Source: Sutcliffiella horikoshii
Lineage (GTDB): Bacteria > Bacillota > Bacilli > Bacillales > Bacillaceae_I
DNA length: 64,000 nucleotides
NCBI RefSeq assembly: GCF_008180725.1
Contig: NZ_VTEV01000003.1
Span: 63,883-127,882, forward strand
Direction: 5' to 3'
In this document: positions 37,543 through 46,795 of the stretch, one piece after another
How positions within the stretch are numbered: position 1 is the first letter of the stretch
How the letters are laid out: each line of letters starts with the position of its first letter
Translations under genes and position numbers: made by a program
The notes under the pieces: model-generated
The model's database searches: none
Told to the model about the DNA's origin: nothing
Seen by the model: only the letters and a program-made list of their open reading frames with translations

Positions 37543-38378
37543 TTTTTTACACCCCTTACTTTATTCCAAAGAATGGTGAATATTAAAATAAGAACCGATA
37601 AGATTACAATGGTCCCTCCAGGTGCAAGATCAAAATAAAAAGATGATATCAATCCACCAATAACTGCGATTTCACCAAAAATGATCGCGAATACGACCGT
37701 TTGCTTAAAGCCTCTGCTCAATCGCATGCTTGCAGCTACAGGCAATGTCATAAGAGAGGAAACTAATAGTATCCCGACAATGCGCATAGAAGCAGCAATG
37801 ACGAGGGCTACCATGATGATAAAAACCAAATGAAACACTCGTGCATTTACGCCTGATACCTTTGCATGCTCTTCATCAAAGGAAAGGACAAAGAACTCTT
37901 TATAAAATAAAACGATGGTAAGCAGCACGCCAATCGTTACGATAAAAACTGTCCAAAAATCAGAAGTTGTCACAGCACTTACACTACCGAATAAAAAATT
38001 GAATAAATCTGTATTAAAGCCATCTGCAAGGGAAATAAAGATTACTCCAAGACCGATTCCAGATGATAAAATAATTGGGATAGCTAGCTCCTGGTAGTGT
38101 TTATACACTCCTCGCAATTTTTCTATAAACAGTGCACCAGTCACAGAAAACGCCATCCCAAAATAAATTGGGCTCACACCGACCATCAATCCGAATCGCT
38201 TTTCCACAAGCAGGCTTGCTGCAATTCCGGCCAAGGTCACATGGCTCAGGGCATCGGCAATCAAAGAAAGTCTTCTTACTACAACAAATACACCTAATAG
38301 CGGTGCTAAAAAGCCAATCAAGATGCCTGTATAAAATGCATTTCTTAAAAATTCAAATTGCATAAACGCTGATATCAT
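37539..38378 (-). CDS. znuB: Zinc ABC transporter permease
   Basis: 279 residues, about eight membrane helices, ABC-3 family of metal permeases. [11 protein letters not shown] (about 37-47) is the family signature. It forms the channel for zinc imported by the ABC system. The start overlaps the last base of znuC; its stop overlaps zur by 4 bp. No binding lipoprotein gene (znuA/adcA) is adjacent, so that part must be elsewhere. Confidence 0.92.
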   Translation of the reverse strand: MISAFMQFEFLRNAFYTGILIGFLAPLLGVFVVVRRLSLIADALSHVTLAGIAASLLVEKRFGLMVGVSPIYFGMAFSVTGALFIEKLRGVYKHYQELAIPIILSSGIGLGVIFISLADGFNTDLFNFLFGSVSAVTTSDFWTVFIVTIGVLLTIVLFYKEFFVLSFDEEHAKVSGVNARVFHLVFIIMVALVIAASMRIVGILLVSSLMTLPVAASMRLSRGFKQTVVFAIIFGEIAVIGGLISSFYFDLAPGGTIVILSVLILIFTILWNKVRGVKK

Positions 38379-39163
38379 TACATATGCCCTCCATCATGGT
38401 GATGGTGATCATGACTTAAAACATGCACATCATGCCCGTAAAACTGTGAAAGGTCATTTGTGCGTAATTTTTCAAACTCATCTGTCACACCGTGAAAATG
38501 TAAATGTTTGTTCAAGCAAGCCACATGTGTCACTTTTTCGGTAATAGTTCCCACATCATGTGTTACCAGAATTAATGTGATGCCTAGTTTTTTGTTCAAG
38601 TGGGAAAGCATGGAGTAAAAATTTTGCACATTTTTTATATCTACTCCAACTGTTGGCTCATCTAGAATCAGAAGGTCCGGTTCACTCACTAAAGCCCTTG
38701 CGATAAATACACGCTGCTGTTGGCCTCCTGATAGATCTCCAATATTTCTGTCCGTGAAATCTTCCATCCCTACCGCTCGTATAGCTTCTAATACTTGCTT
38801 TTTGTGTTGTTTGTTGAAGAAACGCAATAGGCCAACCTTTGAAACAAGTCCTGTTGAGACTACTTCAAAGACGGTTGCAGGAAATCCGGAATTAAAACTG
38901 TTTGCCTTTTGGGAGACAAAACCGATCTTGCTCCAATCCTTAAATTTGCGAATATCTTTACCAAACAATTCAATGCTTCCCTTTTGAGGGCGCAAAAGCC
39001 CAAGAATACACTTTAAAAGTGTTGATTTACCTGAACCATTAGGTCCTACTAGCCCAAGAAATGCACCTTTTGGCAAGCTCAAATTTATATTTTCAATTAC
39101 GTTTTGTTTTTCATATTTATAGGATAGTCCCTTAATTTCGAGTACTTTTTCCAATTTCATCAC
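38378..39163 (-). CDS. znuC: Zinc ABC transporter ATP-binding protein
   Basis: 261 residues. Walker A GPNGSGKST (about 39-47), signature [13 protein letters not shown], Walker B LLILDEPTVGVD. A C-terminal His tail (HDVHVLSHDHHHHDGGHM) can bind zinc and is usual for ZnuC/AdcC types. First gene of the znuC-znuB-zur operon. The protein could start at either of two adjacent ATGs (39163 or 39160). Confidence 0.92.
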   Translation of the reverse strand: MMKLEKVLEIKGLSYKYEKQNVIENINLSLPKGAFLGLVGPNGSGKSTLLKCILGLLRPQKGSIELFGKDIRKFKDWSKIGFVSQKANSFNSGFPATVFEVVSTGLVSKVGLLRFFNKQHKKQVLEAIRAVGMEDFTDRNIGDLSGGQQQRVFIARALVSEPDLLILDEPTVGVDIKNVQNFYSMLSHLNKKLGITLILVTHDVGTITEKVTHVACLNKHLHFHGVTDEFEKLRTNDLSQFYGHDVHVLSHDHHHHDGGHM

Positions 39164-39171
39164 ACCTTAAA

Positions 39172-39235
39172 AGATAAGAATCATTACGATTTTATAACAA
39201 TAAGTTAGTATACAACAGGTGGTGGGAAAAGTAAA
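39172..39235 (-). promoter_or_regulatory. znuCB-zur promoter and Zur box
   Basis: Minus-strand -35 TTTACT (39230-39235), 17-bp spacer, -10 TATACT (39207-39212). Downstream at about 39172-39193, AAATCGTAATGATTCTTATC matches the Zur consensus AAATCGTAATNATTACGATTT perfectly in its left half and partly in the right. Confidence 0.75.
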
Positions 39236-39254
39236 TATTAGCGACTTGTTTTAG

Positions 39255-39695
39255 TTTGGCTTGTACATTTGTTAATGAGGACAATTTTATATGTTTTTTA
39301 TTGCCGAGATTGTCTTCATCTCCCAATGAAGACAATTTTACACAGTTTTACTTACCGAGAGTGTCTTCATACATCACATGAAGGCAGTCTCAGAAGTATT
39401 TTCTTGATGAGATTGTCTTCATACCCAAGATGATGACTGTTCAGACGTATTCTCAGGATGAGATTGTCTTCATGTCTTCATACCCAAGATGAAGACTGAT
39501 TTAGACGATTTCTCTTGATGAAATTGTCTTCATACACAGATGAAGACCGTTTCAGACGATTTCCCTTGATGAGAGTGTCTTCATACACCAGATGAAGACA
39601 CTCTCAGACGAATTTCCTGGATGAGAATGTCTTCATACCCCAGTTGAAGACATTCCCAGACCTTTTCCCTTGATGACATTGTCTTCATCCATACA
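39255..39695. repeat. Tandem array of 51-52 bp units with hairpins
   Basis: GTCTTCAT begins at 39312, 39363, 39415, 39466 (plus an 8-bp duplicate at 39474), 39526, 39577, 39629 and 39681, a spacing of 51-52 bp. A decayed unit precedes at about 39263. In most units GTCTTCAT is followed after 6-7 nt by ATGAAGAC, making a hairpin. The flanking arm bases change together between units. No gene is seen in these 440 bp. Confidence 0.85.
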
Positions 39696-39712
39696 TAACA
39701 ACTAAGCTCAAA

Positions 39713-39739
39713 CAAAAAAAGCCCTATTCAGGCTTTTCC
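39713..39739 (-). terminator. Terminator of the histidine kinase gene
   Basis: On the minus strand AAAAGCC-TGAATAG-GGCTTTTTTT; it overlaps the end of the gene. Confidence 0.75.
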
Positions 39740-41133
39740 TTTATGAGTGGCAAGCGGTAACAAAAGGTGGAGCCTTCTCCTAGTTTGCTATCGATAAATA
39801 ACTCGCCATCATGGTCTTCTATTATTTTTTTACATAGCGGAATGCCTAAGCCATTTCCCTTTTCCTTCGTTGTGAAGAAAGGTTTACCGATTCGATCCAA
39901 CACCTCTTCGGCCATTCCTTTTCCGTTATCTACCACCGTAATTTCATAAAAGGTATCCGATTTTTTGGCTCGCAATAGAAACAATTTGTTTTTCTGTTCA
40001 GGTGCGTACGCTTCAATCGCATTCCTTAAGAAATTCAGCATAACTTGTTTGATCATTGCCTCATTGACCAATACCTGATCATCTACTTCATCAATTTCGA
40101 AATCGAAATCTATATTATGTAATAAGCATTCTGATTGAAAAATATAAACCAAGGACTGAAGGATATATTGCGGTTGGATAAGCTGCTTTTTTACTTTTTT
40201 TCTGGATACTGATAAAAAGTCCTCGATAATGGAATTCATTCGATTGATTTCTGCCATGATGGTATCGTAATATTTACTCCAATTGTTCGTGATTTGGGAG
40301 AGTTGAATGAACCCCTTGATAACGGATAAAGGATTTCTCAATTCATGCGCCATTCCTGCAGAGATTTGTGAGACAGATTCCATCTGTTGTTTGTATACTA
40401 GGAGGTTTTCAAATTTCTGTTGATAGGAGCGGTCATGAATGATAAAGAATACTTTCTCCGAACGTTCAAATAAGATTCCTTGAATCTGGTATAACACTTC
40501 ATCGTCATAGCAAATTCTTTCTTTGAACTTCTTATTATGGATAACCTCTTCATAGATCTCATATAACTTATCCTTTAAAAAAACAGGAGTCAATAAATCA
40601 TCGAATTCAAGGTTTATATAGTCTTCACCAACATCAAGTTCTAACAATTTTAAGCATCGGTTGTTGATGTATTCTATCATACCGCCTTTAGAAAGAACTA
40701 ATATAGCAATATCCAATGAGTTAGTCATAAACTCATTTACCTTTAATGATTGTTCAATCGTACCGTAATGAAGTGGCAAGACAACAGAACTATCCTTATT
40801 TTCAATTACATGTCCTGACAGATAGATACGTTCTCCAGAAAGAATTCCTGTATAGACGACTTCATAGAAACTTCCGTTTATCCGGTGAAATAAAATTCTC
40901 TTAATTTCTTTCCCGTCCGAATCGGAAATGTCCTTCAAATATGTATAAACCTCTTGGCGATAGCTTGATGGGAAGCTGAGAAAAAAAGAACGATTCTCTT
41001 CCAACACTGATAGAAATGTGCTGGCTCTCTCATTCCATTCTTCAATAAAGCCATTTGCATTCAGGATTAGCCTTAGGTCTGAACTTAAATATTGAAAAAT
41101 ATCTTGTTCTTTTTTATCTATTATAAACGACAA
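39724..41133 (-). CDS. PAS-domain sensor histidine kinase (sporulation-kinase-like)
   Basis: 469 residues without membrane segments. Two PAS-like regions (about 10-115 and 125-235) precede HisKA with the phosphorylated His263 in ISAGMAHELRNPLSVIKGF, then HATPase with NFLRNAIEAY (N box), DNGKGM (G1) and GNGLGIPLCKKI (G2). This architecture is like the cytosolic Kin kinases feeding the Spo0 phosphorelay, but the target is not shown. The start is TTG 41131-41133 behind GGGGGAGTCACC. No response regulator gene is adjacent, as usual for orphan Kin proteins. Confidence 0.8.
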   Translation of the reverse strand: MSFIIDKKEQDIFQYLSSDLRLILNANGFIEEWNERASTFLSVLEENRSFFLSFPSSYRQEVYTYLKDISDSDGKEIKRILFHRINGSFYEVVYTGILSGERIYLSGHVIENKDSSVVLPLHYGTIEQSLKVNEFMTNSLDIAILVLSKGGMIEYINNRCLKLLELDVGEDYINLEFDDLLTPVFLKDKLYEIYEEVIHNKKFKERICYDDEVLYQIQGILFERSEKVFFIIHDRSYQQKFENLLVYKQQMESVSQISAGMAHELRNPLSVIKGFIQLSQITNNWSKYYDTIMAEINRMNSIIEDFLSVSRKKVKKQLIQPQYILQSLVYIFQSECLLHNIDFDFEIDEVDDQVLVNEAMIKQVMLNFLRNAIEAYAPEQKNKLFLLRAKKSDTFYEITVVDNGKGMAEEVLDRIGKPFFTTKEKGNGLGIPLCKKIIEDHDGELFIDSKLGEGSTFCYRLPLIKEKPE

Positions 41134-41276
41134 GGTGACTCCCCCTCGTTACCTTTGAATATCATTTGTTTTAATGGAATATTTTAATTATACAATAATT
41201 TCCCAACAGTTGTCATATTATTTCGTAAAGGTAGCCTTTTTGTTTTTCCAACATAGGCTAAAATGGGAGGGATAAT

Positions 41277-41534
41277 ATGATGAACATTTATCAGCAAATC
41301 GTAAATAAAAAGCTTCATAACATTACGGCAGAAGAATTGATGAAGTATAGCGGAGAATATAACATCTCCTTGACATTGGATCAGGCAAAAAAGGTAGCTG
41401 CTCTTTTGCAGTCCAAAAAAGTGAATGTATTTAACACGTCCGAGAGAATCCAATTAATGAAGGAAGTTGCAAAGATTACTGGCCACGAGACCGCTAAAAA
41501 AGTAAATCAGCTATTTTTGGAGTTTACAAAGTAA
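41277..41534 (+). CDS. yqfT: DUF2624 protein YqfT
   Basis: 85 residues, helical and soluble: MMNIYQQIVNKKLHNITAEE ... ITGHETAKKVNQLFLEF. It matches DUF2624 (YqfT) of unknown function, found next to nfo in Bacillus. Either ATG 41277 or ATG 41280 could be used; GGGAGGG spacing of 8 nt favours 41280 slightly. Confidence 0.8.
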   Translation: MMNIYQQIVNKKLHNITAEELMKYSGEYNISLTLDQAKKVAALLQSKKVNVFNTSERIQLMKEVAKITGHETAKKVNQLFLEFTK

Positions 41535-41577
41535 GAAAATCAGCTAAGAATAAAAGAACTTTAGGTGTTGGATAATC

Positions 41578-41804
41578 ACCGCTGTTCCTTTCCGAAAATG
41601 GCTTCGCTTTCCTAGGGAAGGTGCTTGAGGGGTCTCAAGCTACCTTTATCTCCCTCAGGAGTCTTCGCCTTTTGCTCCAATCAACAGCTAGGAATCAATA
41701 AAAACTTTACGTTATCAGTTTTTCAGTGGCCTCCCTCACTGCGGGGTTTCAACCTACCGTTTCTCCCCCGCTGGAGTCTCCGCCATTTGCTCCAATTCAC
41801 AGCT
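41578..41804 (-). mobile_element. Composite palindromic element: A4 with attached type B fragment
   Basis: A4 runs in inverted orientation (CACCGCTGTTCC ... CAATCAACAGCT) and ends at 41733 with the intact terminus TTTTTCAGTGGCCTC. Its other end is decayed. It abuts half of a type B element (CACTGCGGGGTTTCAACC ... CAATTCACAGCT, 41736-41804), so A4 was again inserted into the middle of a related element. Confidence 0.7.
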
Positions 41805-41889
41805 GAAAATTTTCGTAAAAGGTACGTTCTTGCTTATTCAATTAACTCGGGTAGATACTTTCCATATTCCCTTCGTTGAATGAAGTCCT

Positions 41890-42019
41890 TTGTTGGTTGG
41901 AGTGGAAAGCGCGCAGACGCCCGCGGGAGGAAGGGACAGGTGAGATCCCGGAAGGCGAAGCCTGAGGAGGCTCCCCAAATGCCCCTAGGAAAGGGAAGCC
42001 TAGTGCGTAAATCAACAGC
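41890..42019 (+). repeat. Palindromic element, type C
   Basis: TTGTTGGTTGGAGTGGAAAG ... GCGTAAATCAACAGC with the centre GGCGAAGCCTGAGGAGGCTC. Same class as 55435-55565. Confidence 0.75.
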
Positions 42020-42044
42020 GGTGTTTAACAGAGCCTATCTTTTA

Positions 42045-42083
42045 AAAAAGAAGCAAGGGCATTTTTCTGGCCCTTGCTTCTTT
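42045..42083 (-). terminator. Terminator of nfo
   Basis: On the minus strand AGAAGCAAGGGC-N10-GCCCTTGCTTCT runs into TTTTT. Confidence 0.85.
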
Positions 42084-42087
42084 CTAA

Positions 42088-42987
42088 TTAGTCATTCACA
42101 ATTTTCGTTAATAGTTCTTCATCAAACTGCTTGTTTTTGAGCATGGAAATTTCATGTTTGTATGGCGGTTTACGGTCTTTCTTGTCTTCACCGACGTAAG
42201 GCGTCTCCAATATTTTTGGAATATGCTTTAATTGATCATGATGAACAATGTAATTGATTGCATCAAAGCCAATATGACCAAACCCTATGTTTTCATGGCG
42301 GTCTTTACTAGCACCACACGCATTTTTACTGTCATTTATATGAAGGACCTTCAGTCTGTCTAACCCAATGATATCGTCAAACTGCTTCAGGACCCCATCA
42401 AAATCATTAACAATATCGTACCCAGCATCATGCACGTGACAAGTGTCCAGGCAAATGGAAAGTTTTTCGTTTAGATGAACTCCATCAATAATGGCTGCGA
42501 GTTCTTCAAAAGTACGTCCACATTCAGAGCCTTTTCCTGCCATGGTCTCAAGTGCAATTTGAACATTCTGCTCTTTGGTCAGTGCCTCATTCAACCCTTT
42601 TATAATCTGGTTGATCCCAACTTCCGTTCCCGCACCGATATGCGCACCTGGGTGGAGGACAATCTGTCTTGCCCCGATAGCTTCCGTTCTTCTTACTTCT
42701 TCAGCTAGAAAATTCACTCCAAGCTCATAAGTTTCAGGTTTCTGAGAGTTACCAATATTAATGATATATGGAGCATGTACAATAATCTCTTTTAAACCAT
42801 GCTCTTTCATATGTGCAAGACCTGCTTCTATGTTAAGGTCTTCGATTTTTTTTCTTCGTGTATTTTGAGGAGCCCCTGTGTAGATCATAAATACATTTGA
42901 TCCATAAGATGCTGCCTCTTCACTTGCAGCAAGCAGCATTTTTTTCCCGCTCATGGATACATGGGATCCAATTAGTAAGTTTTCCAT
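42088..42987 (-). CDS. nfo: Endonuclease IV (AP endonuclease)
   Basis: 299 residues, TIM-barrel AP endonuclease that cuts DNA 5' of abasic sites in base-excision repair. The tri-zinc motifs are visible: [37 protein letters not shown], and [24 protein letters not shown] follows AAGAGGTGATGTT. Corresponds to B. subtilis yqfS, placed between yqfT and cshB. Confidence 0.95.
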   Translation of the reverse strand: MENLLIGSHVSMSGKKMLLAASEEAASYGSNVFMIYTGAPQNTRRKKIEDLNIEAGLAHMKEHGLKEIIVHAPYIINIGNSQKPETYELGVNFLAEEVRRTEAIGARQIVLHPGAHIGAGTEVGINQIIKGLNEALTKEQNVQIALETMAGKGSECGRTFEELAAIIDGVHLNEKLSICLDTCHVHDAGYDIVNDFDGVLKQFDDIIGLDRLKVLHINDSKNACGASKDRHENIGFGHIGFDAINYIVHHDQLKHIPKILETPYVGEDKKDRKPPYKHEISMLKNKQFDEELLTKIVND

Positions 42988-43061
42988 AACATCACCTCTT
43001 TTAACAATCAGCCTTTATTTTATCATAAGGATGCCATGAAAGGTTACCGTGTTGCTCATGA

Positions 43062-44369
43062 TTATCTTTTCTTTAGGCGGCGTTGTCTCTTTTTGTACTG
43101 CTCTACCTCGTATTTGTGTTTCTTTTTGTAGCCTGGTTTTACTTTGGTTGATTTTTTAACAGCAGTTTTCGCAGCAACGTCAATTTCATTAATTTGTTTT
43201 TTACGGTTTTGACGTTTATTACGTTGGCCGATTTCCACCAACTCTCCGTTTTTCAAGTCTATCTGAGTAAACTCTATTCCCAACTTTTCGATTTGAGCTA
43301 AAGCATTCTCATCTGTTGGTTCATAAAGCGTAATAGCATTACCGGAATAATCTGCACGTGCTGTACGTCCAACTCGGTGAACATAGAAATCAAGGTCTGA
43401 AGGAAGCTCATAGTTAATAACATGACTGACTCCTTCAATATCAATTCCTCTTGCAGCCAGGTCTGTTGCTACCACATATTGATATTCCAAATCATTGATT
43501 TGCTTCATCATCTTTTTACGTTCACGCGGGTTAAGATCTCCATGAATTCTACCTACTTTTAACCCTTGTTCAAGCAATGCATCTGCCACTTCGTCTGCTT
43601 TTTTCTTCGTGTTAGTAAAGACGATTGCTAAATATGGATTATATTGTACAAGAACATCATGCAATAATTTCGTTTTACTTTTAGATTTAACCGGAATTAG
43701 CAGGTGTTTGATTTTCGCTGCAGTCACCTGTTTAGGCGCAACATGTGTGTACTTTGGGTTTTCCATGTATTTGCGCAAGAAAGGCTTCAGTTTTTCAGGT
43801 ATCGTCGCTGAGAATACCATAATCTGTAGATTTTTCGGCATTGCTGCAGCAACCTTATCAATATCTTCAATGAAACCCATATCAAGCATAAGGTCGGCTT
43901 CATCGACTACAATTGATCTCGCAGTATGAACTAAAAGAGCATTTTCTACCATTAAATCTTTTATACGGCCAGGTGTTCCGACTACAATGTGCGGCTGTTG
44001 TTTAAGGCGATCAATCGTACGTTGTTTGTCCGTACCTCCAATATAACAACGTGCAGTAATCATGTCTTCACCAGAACAGAATTTAGTGATCTTCAATACT
44101 TCTTGATAAATTTGATTAGCAAGCTCTCTTGTAGGTGCTGTAATAACGGCTTGTACTTCCTGTACAGATGGGTCAATTTTGCTCAAAATAGGGATCAGGT
44201 AAGCATGTGTTTTCCCTGTTCCTGTTTGAGACTGTCCAATGGCACTTTCTCCGTTTAATAGGGAAGGAATCATTCTTTCTTGGACTTCTGTCGGCTTTTG
44301 GAATCTAAGTTCTTTTACCGCTTCTAAAATGAACGGTTTTAGATTAAATTTTTCAAACGTTGTATTCAT
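43062..44369 (-). CDS. cshB: DEAD-box RNA helicase CshB
   Basis: 435 residues with the helicase motifs in order: Q motif, AIGQSQTGTGKT (motif I), PTRELANQ (Ia), VDEADLML (DEAD as DEAD, motif II), FSATIPEK (SAT), HGDLNPRER, DLAARGIDI and HRVGRTAR (VI). A strongly basic tail (KKSTKVKPGYKKKHKYEVEQ ...) would bind RNA. ATG 44369 follows GGAGGTAAATAC; the longer frame to 44399 is rejected. It is the counterpart of cold-shock helicase CshB (yqfR). Confidence 0.92.
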   Translation of the reverse strand: MNTTFEKFNLKPFILEAVKELRFQKPTEVQERMIPSLLNGESAIGQSQTGTGKTHAYLIPILSKIDPSVQEVQAVITAPTRELANQIYQEVLKITKFCSGEDMITARCYIGGTDKQRTIDRLKQQPHIVVGTPGRIKDLMVENALLVHTARSIVVDEADLMLDMGFIEDIDKVAAAMPKNLQIMVFSATIPEKLKPFLRKYMENPKYTHVAPKQVTAAKIKHLLIPVKSKSKTKLLHDVLVQYNPYLAIVFTNTKKKADEVADALLEQGLKVGRIHGDLNPRERKKMMKQINDLEYQYVVATDLAARGIDIEGVSHVINYELPSDLDFYVHRVGRTARADYSGNAITLYEPTDENALAQIEKLGIEFTQIDLKNGELVEIGQRNKRQNRKKQINEIDVAAKTAVKKSTKVKPGYKKKHKYEVEQYKKRQRRLKKR

Positions 44370-44657
44370 GTATTTACCTCCACTTTTAAAATCATGCATG
44401 GAATATGTATCTATGTCATTATTTTAAAGTTTCTATTTTCATTTATGAGTTATTCCTGTTCCGATACGTTCTGTTTAACCCCAAACAACTATTATAAAGG
44501 AGTTTTGGTTTTTTGGCTACACTACGGTTGTGCCCATTCTTCCCAGACTATAAACATGCCAAGCACTATCCGCATAAATTATAGGAGACCAGAAAAGCTA
44601 CTTACATTCCGGCAATTATATAAAAGATAATTTTTCACGAAAGAAAGGAGGATTACC

Positions 44658-45404
44658 ATGTTTTTTGGACCGAATCGATCGATGCCACCTATGCAGCAAA
44701 CAATGCGGCCTTCCCCATTCCGCATGGGTCCAGGTCCCTCTCCGTTTATGCAACAGCCGCAGAATAACATGTTCAATATGTTTAATATGCCCAATTCAAA
44801 CATGTCCAATATGCCAAATCAAATGTTGAGAAATCCATCTTCACCATTTATGGGTGGCGGTGCAGGAAGAGGAATGGGCTTATTAGGCGGCGGAAATAGC
44901 GGTGGAGGCGGCGGAGGACTGCTTGCCAAACTCTTTGGAAGAACAGGAGCCAGAAGCATTGGGAACATGGGCGGACTTGGTCAATTGGCCAATACAGGCG
45001 CAGGTGGAGGACTAAGTCAACTCGCAAATGCAGGGACCCTTCAGCAACTCATCAACCCAAACAACCTAACAGGCATGCTTGGAAATGTTCAAAAAGCGTT
45101 AAAAATGGCAGAGGGTGTTGTGCCGATGGTTCAGCAATATGGACCTCTTGTAAGGAATATGCCTGCCATGCTCAAGCTATACAACGAACTGAAAAATGTT
45201 GATGATGACGATGATACTGATAACGATAACGAGTTGACGGATGAAGCAAAAACGGAAGATGTTGAAAGTGAGAGCGCAAGTGCGAGTGCAGCGAAAAGCA
45301 ATACGAAGAAAAAAGTGAAGAAGGCCAAAAAAAAGCCTACTTCCACAGAGCCCGAAGAAAAGGAAAAACCAGCAGGCAGTTCCGCACCTAAACTTTATAT
45401 CTGA
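44658..45404 (+). CDS. yqfQ: VrrA/YqfQ-like low-complexity protein
   Basis: 248 residues. The N-terminus is Pro/Met/Asn/Gln-rich (PPMQQTMRPSPFRMGPGPSP, then NMFNMFNMPNSNMSNMPNQ), the middle Gly-rich (GGGNSGGGGGGLLAKLFGR). A helical segment follows (LQQLINPNNLTGMLGNVQKA). The C-terminus is an Asp/Glu block followed by a Lys-rich tail. It fits the VrrA (variable repeat region A)/YqfQ family, upstream of ispH in Bacillus. The function is unknown; repeats may vary in number between strains. ATG follows AAAGGAGGATTACC. Confidence 0.8.
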   Translation: MFFGPNRSMPPMQQTMRPSPFRMGPGPSPFMQQPQNNMFNMFNMPNSNMSNMPNQMLRNPSSPFMGGGAGRGMGLLGGGNSGGGGGGLLAKLFGRTGARSIGNMGGLGQLANTGAGGGLSQLANAGTLQQLINPNNLTGMLGNVQKALKMAEGVVPMVQQYGPLVRNMPAMLKLYNELKNVDDDDDTDNDNELTDEAKTEDVESESASASAAKSNTKKKVKKAKKKPTSTEPEEKEKPAGSSAPKLYI

Positions 45405-45422
45405 AGTTCCTAATATCTTCTT

Positions 45423-45488
45423 TTGTACTAACCTTCTTATTTATACTATAATAGATGGTAAGTAGTGAGAGAGTGTTTATCACTCTCT
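45423..45488 (+). promoter_or_regulatory. ispH promoter with leader hairpin
   Basis: -35 TTGTAC (45423-45428), 18-bp spacer, -10 TATAAT (45447-45452). The transcript then starts with a hairpin AGAGAGTG-TTTAT-CACTCTCT (45467-45487) without a pure T run, ahead of the ispH ribosome binding site. Confidence 0.65.
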
Positions 45489-45516
45489 TATTTGATGTAA
45501 GGAGGGTTATCCCTAT

Positions 45517-46467
45517 ATGGAACTTATTAAAATCGCCCCTCGTGGCTACTGCTATGGTGTAGTCGATGCTATGGTGATTGCAAGAAATGCAGCATTGGAT
45601 AAAACATTGCCACGACCAATCTATATTTTAGGTATGATTGTTCATAATAAACATGTTACAGACGCGTTTGAAGAAGAAGGAATTATCACATTGGATGGTG
45701 CCAACAGACTCGAAATCCTTGATCAGATTAACGAAGGTACCGTCATTTTCACTGCACATGGCGTCTCACCGGAAGTAAAGATCCGCGCAAAGGAAAAAGG
45801 ATTGACCACCATTGATGCGACATGCCCGGATGTTACCCGTACACATGATCTGATCCGCATGAAAGAAGCACAAGGTTATGAAGTTATTTACATCGGAAAA
45901 AAAGGACATCCTGAGCCAGAAGGTGCGGTGGGAGTTGCACCTTCCATCGTTCATCTAGTGGAGACGCTTGATGATGTCGAAGCCTTGTCGATTGACAGTG
46001 AGAAGATTATTGTAACCAACCAAACTACTATGAGTCAGTGGGATGTAGCCGACATCATGGTTAAGGTTCAAGAAAAATACCCACATGTCGAACAGCACAA
46101 AGAAATTTGTCTTGCTACACAAGTCAGACAAGAAGCGGTGGCAGACCAAGCCGGACAAGCCGATGTGACAATAGTCGTTGGAGACCCAAAAAGCAACAAC
46201 TCCAACAGACTGGCTCAAGTTTCTCAAGAAATTGCCGGAACCCCTGCCTACCGAATTTCCGATATCAGCGAATTGAATGTAGAATGGTTGATGAATGCTA
46301 GCACGGTTGCAGTTACTGCAGGTGCTTCTACACCAACTCCGATTACTAAGGAAGTTATTCAGTTTGTGGAGCAATTTGATCCGTTGAATGAAGATACCTG
46401 GAAGACAACGAAGAATGTACCTTTGCAAAAGATTTTGCCGAAAGTGAAGAAGGCGAAAACTTCATAA
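45517..46467 (+). CDS. ispH: 4-hydroxy-3-methylbut-2-enyl diphosphate reductase
   Basis: 316 residues. The last MEP-pathway enzyme, converting HMBPP to IPP and DMAPP with a [3Fe-4S]/[4Fe-4S] cluster held by three Cys: GYCYGVVDA (near 12), [11 protein letters not shown] (about 109) and [17 protein letters not shown] and NQTTMSQ are family motifs. ATG follows AAGGAGGGTTATCCCTAT. Corresponds to B. subtilis yqfP. Confidence 0.95.
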   Translation: MELIKIAPRGYCYGVVDAMVIARNAALDKTLPRPIYILGMIVHNKHVTDAFEEEGIITLDGANRLEILDQINEGTVIFTAHGVSPEVKIRAKEKGLTTIDATCPDVTRTHDLIRMKEAQGYEVIYIGKKGHPEPEGAVGVAPSIVHLVETLDDVEALSIDSEKIIVTNQTTMSQWDVADIMVKVQEKYPHVEQHKEICLATQVRQEAVADQAGQADVTIVVGDPKSNNSNRLAQVSQEIAGTPAYRISDISELNVEWLMNASTVAVTAGASTPTPITKEVIQFVEQFDPLNEDTWKTTKNVPLQKILPKVKKAKTS

Positions 46468-46476
46468 GGTTGACTG

Positions 46477-46504
46477 CACCCTCTTTTTGGAGGGTGTTTT
46501 TTTT
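46477..46504 (+). terminator. Terminator of ispH
   Basis: CACCCTC-TTTTTG-GAGGGTG followed by eight T. Confidence 0.85.
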
Positions 46505-46572
46505 GAGTGTGTCGAGGGTTAAGGTTATTGTTAGAAGAGTAGAATTTATAATTTCTACATTATCTTTCTGGC

Positions 46573-46755
46573 TTTTGCGACGGGCTTCGGGCATTAAGGC
46601 ATTTTCTCTCTTACCATTCTACCTTTCCCTGTAACTTTTAGGGCGTTGAGACACCTTCTCTCTTCCCTTTTCTCCTATCTCGGAAGCTTTTCGGGCGCTG
46701 AGACACCTCTCTCCACTTCAACCATAACTCTTAGGGCATTGAGACTCTCTCCCCT
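46573..46755. repeat. Degenerate tandem repeat, 52-bp period
   Basis: GGGC is followed by (A/G)(T/C)T(G/A)A(G)-like sequence at 46589, 46641, 46693 and 46734. Spacings are 52, 52 and 41 bp. Units read roughly CTTTTAGGGCGTTGAGACAC then CTCTC. Nothing coding is seen between the ispH terminator and yqfO. Confidence 0.6.
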
Positions 46756-46795
46756 AATAAAAAGAAACGACCCACAAAGGTCGTTCCTCCAAACA

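Noticed and set aside
39255-39695. CRISPR array
   Set aside because: The repeats are contiguous, diverge along their whole length and have no unique spacers; no cas genes are near.
44394-44630. Plus-strand frame of 78 residues upstream of yqfQ
   Set aside because: No ribosome binding site, unusual composition, and it overlaps the cshB 5' region; more likely promoter DNA.
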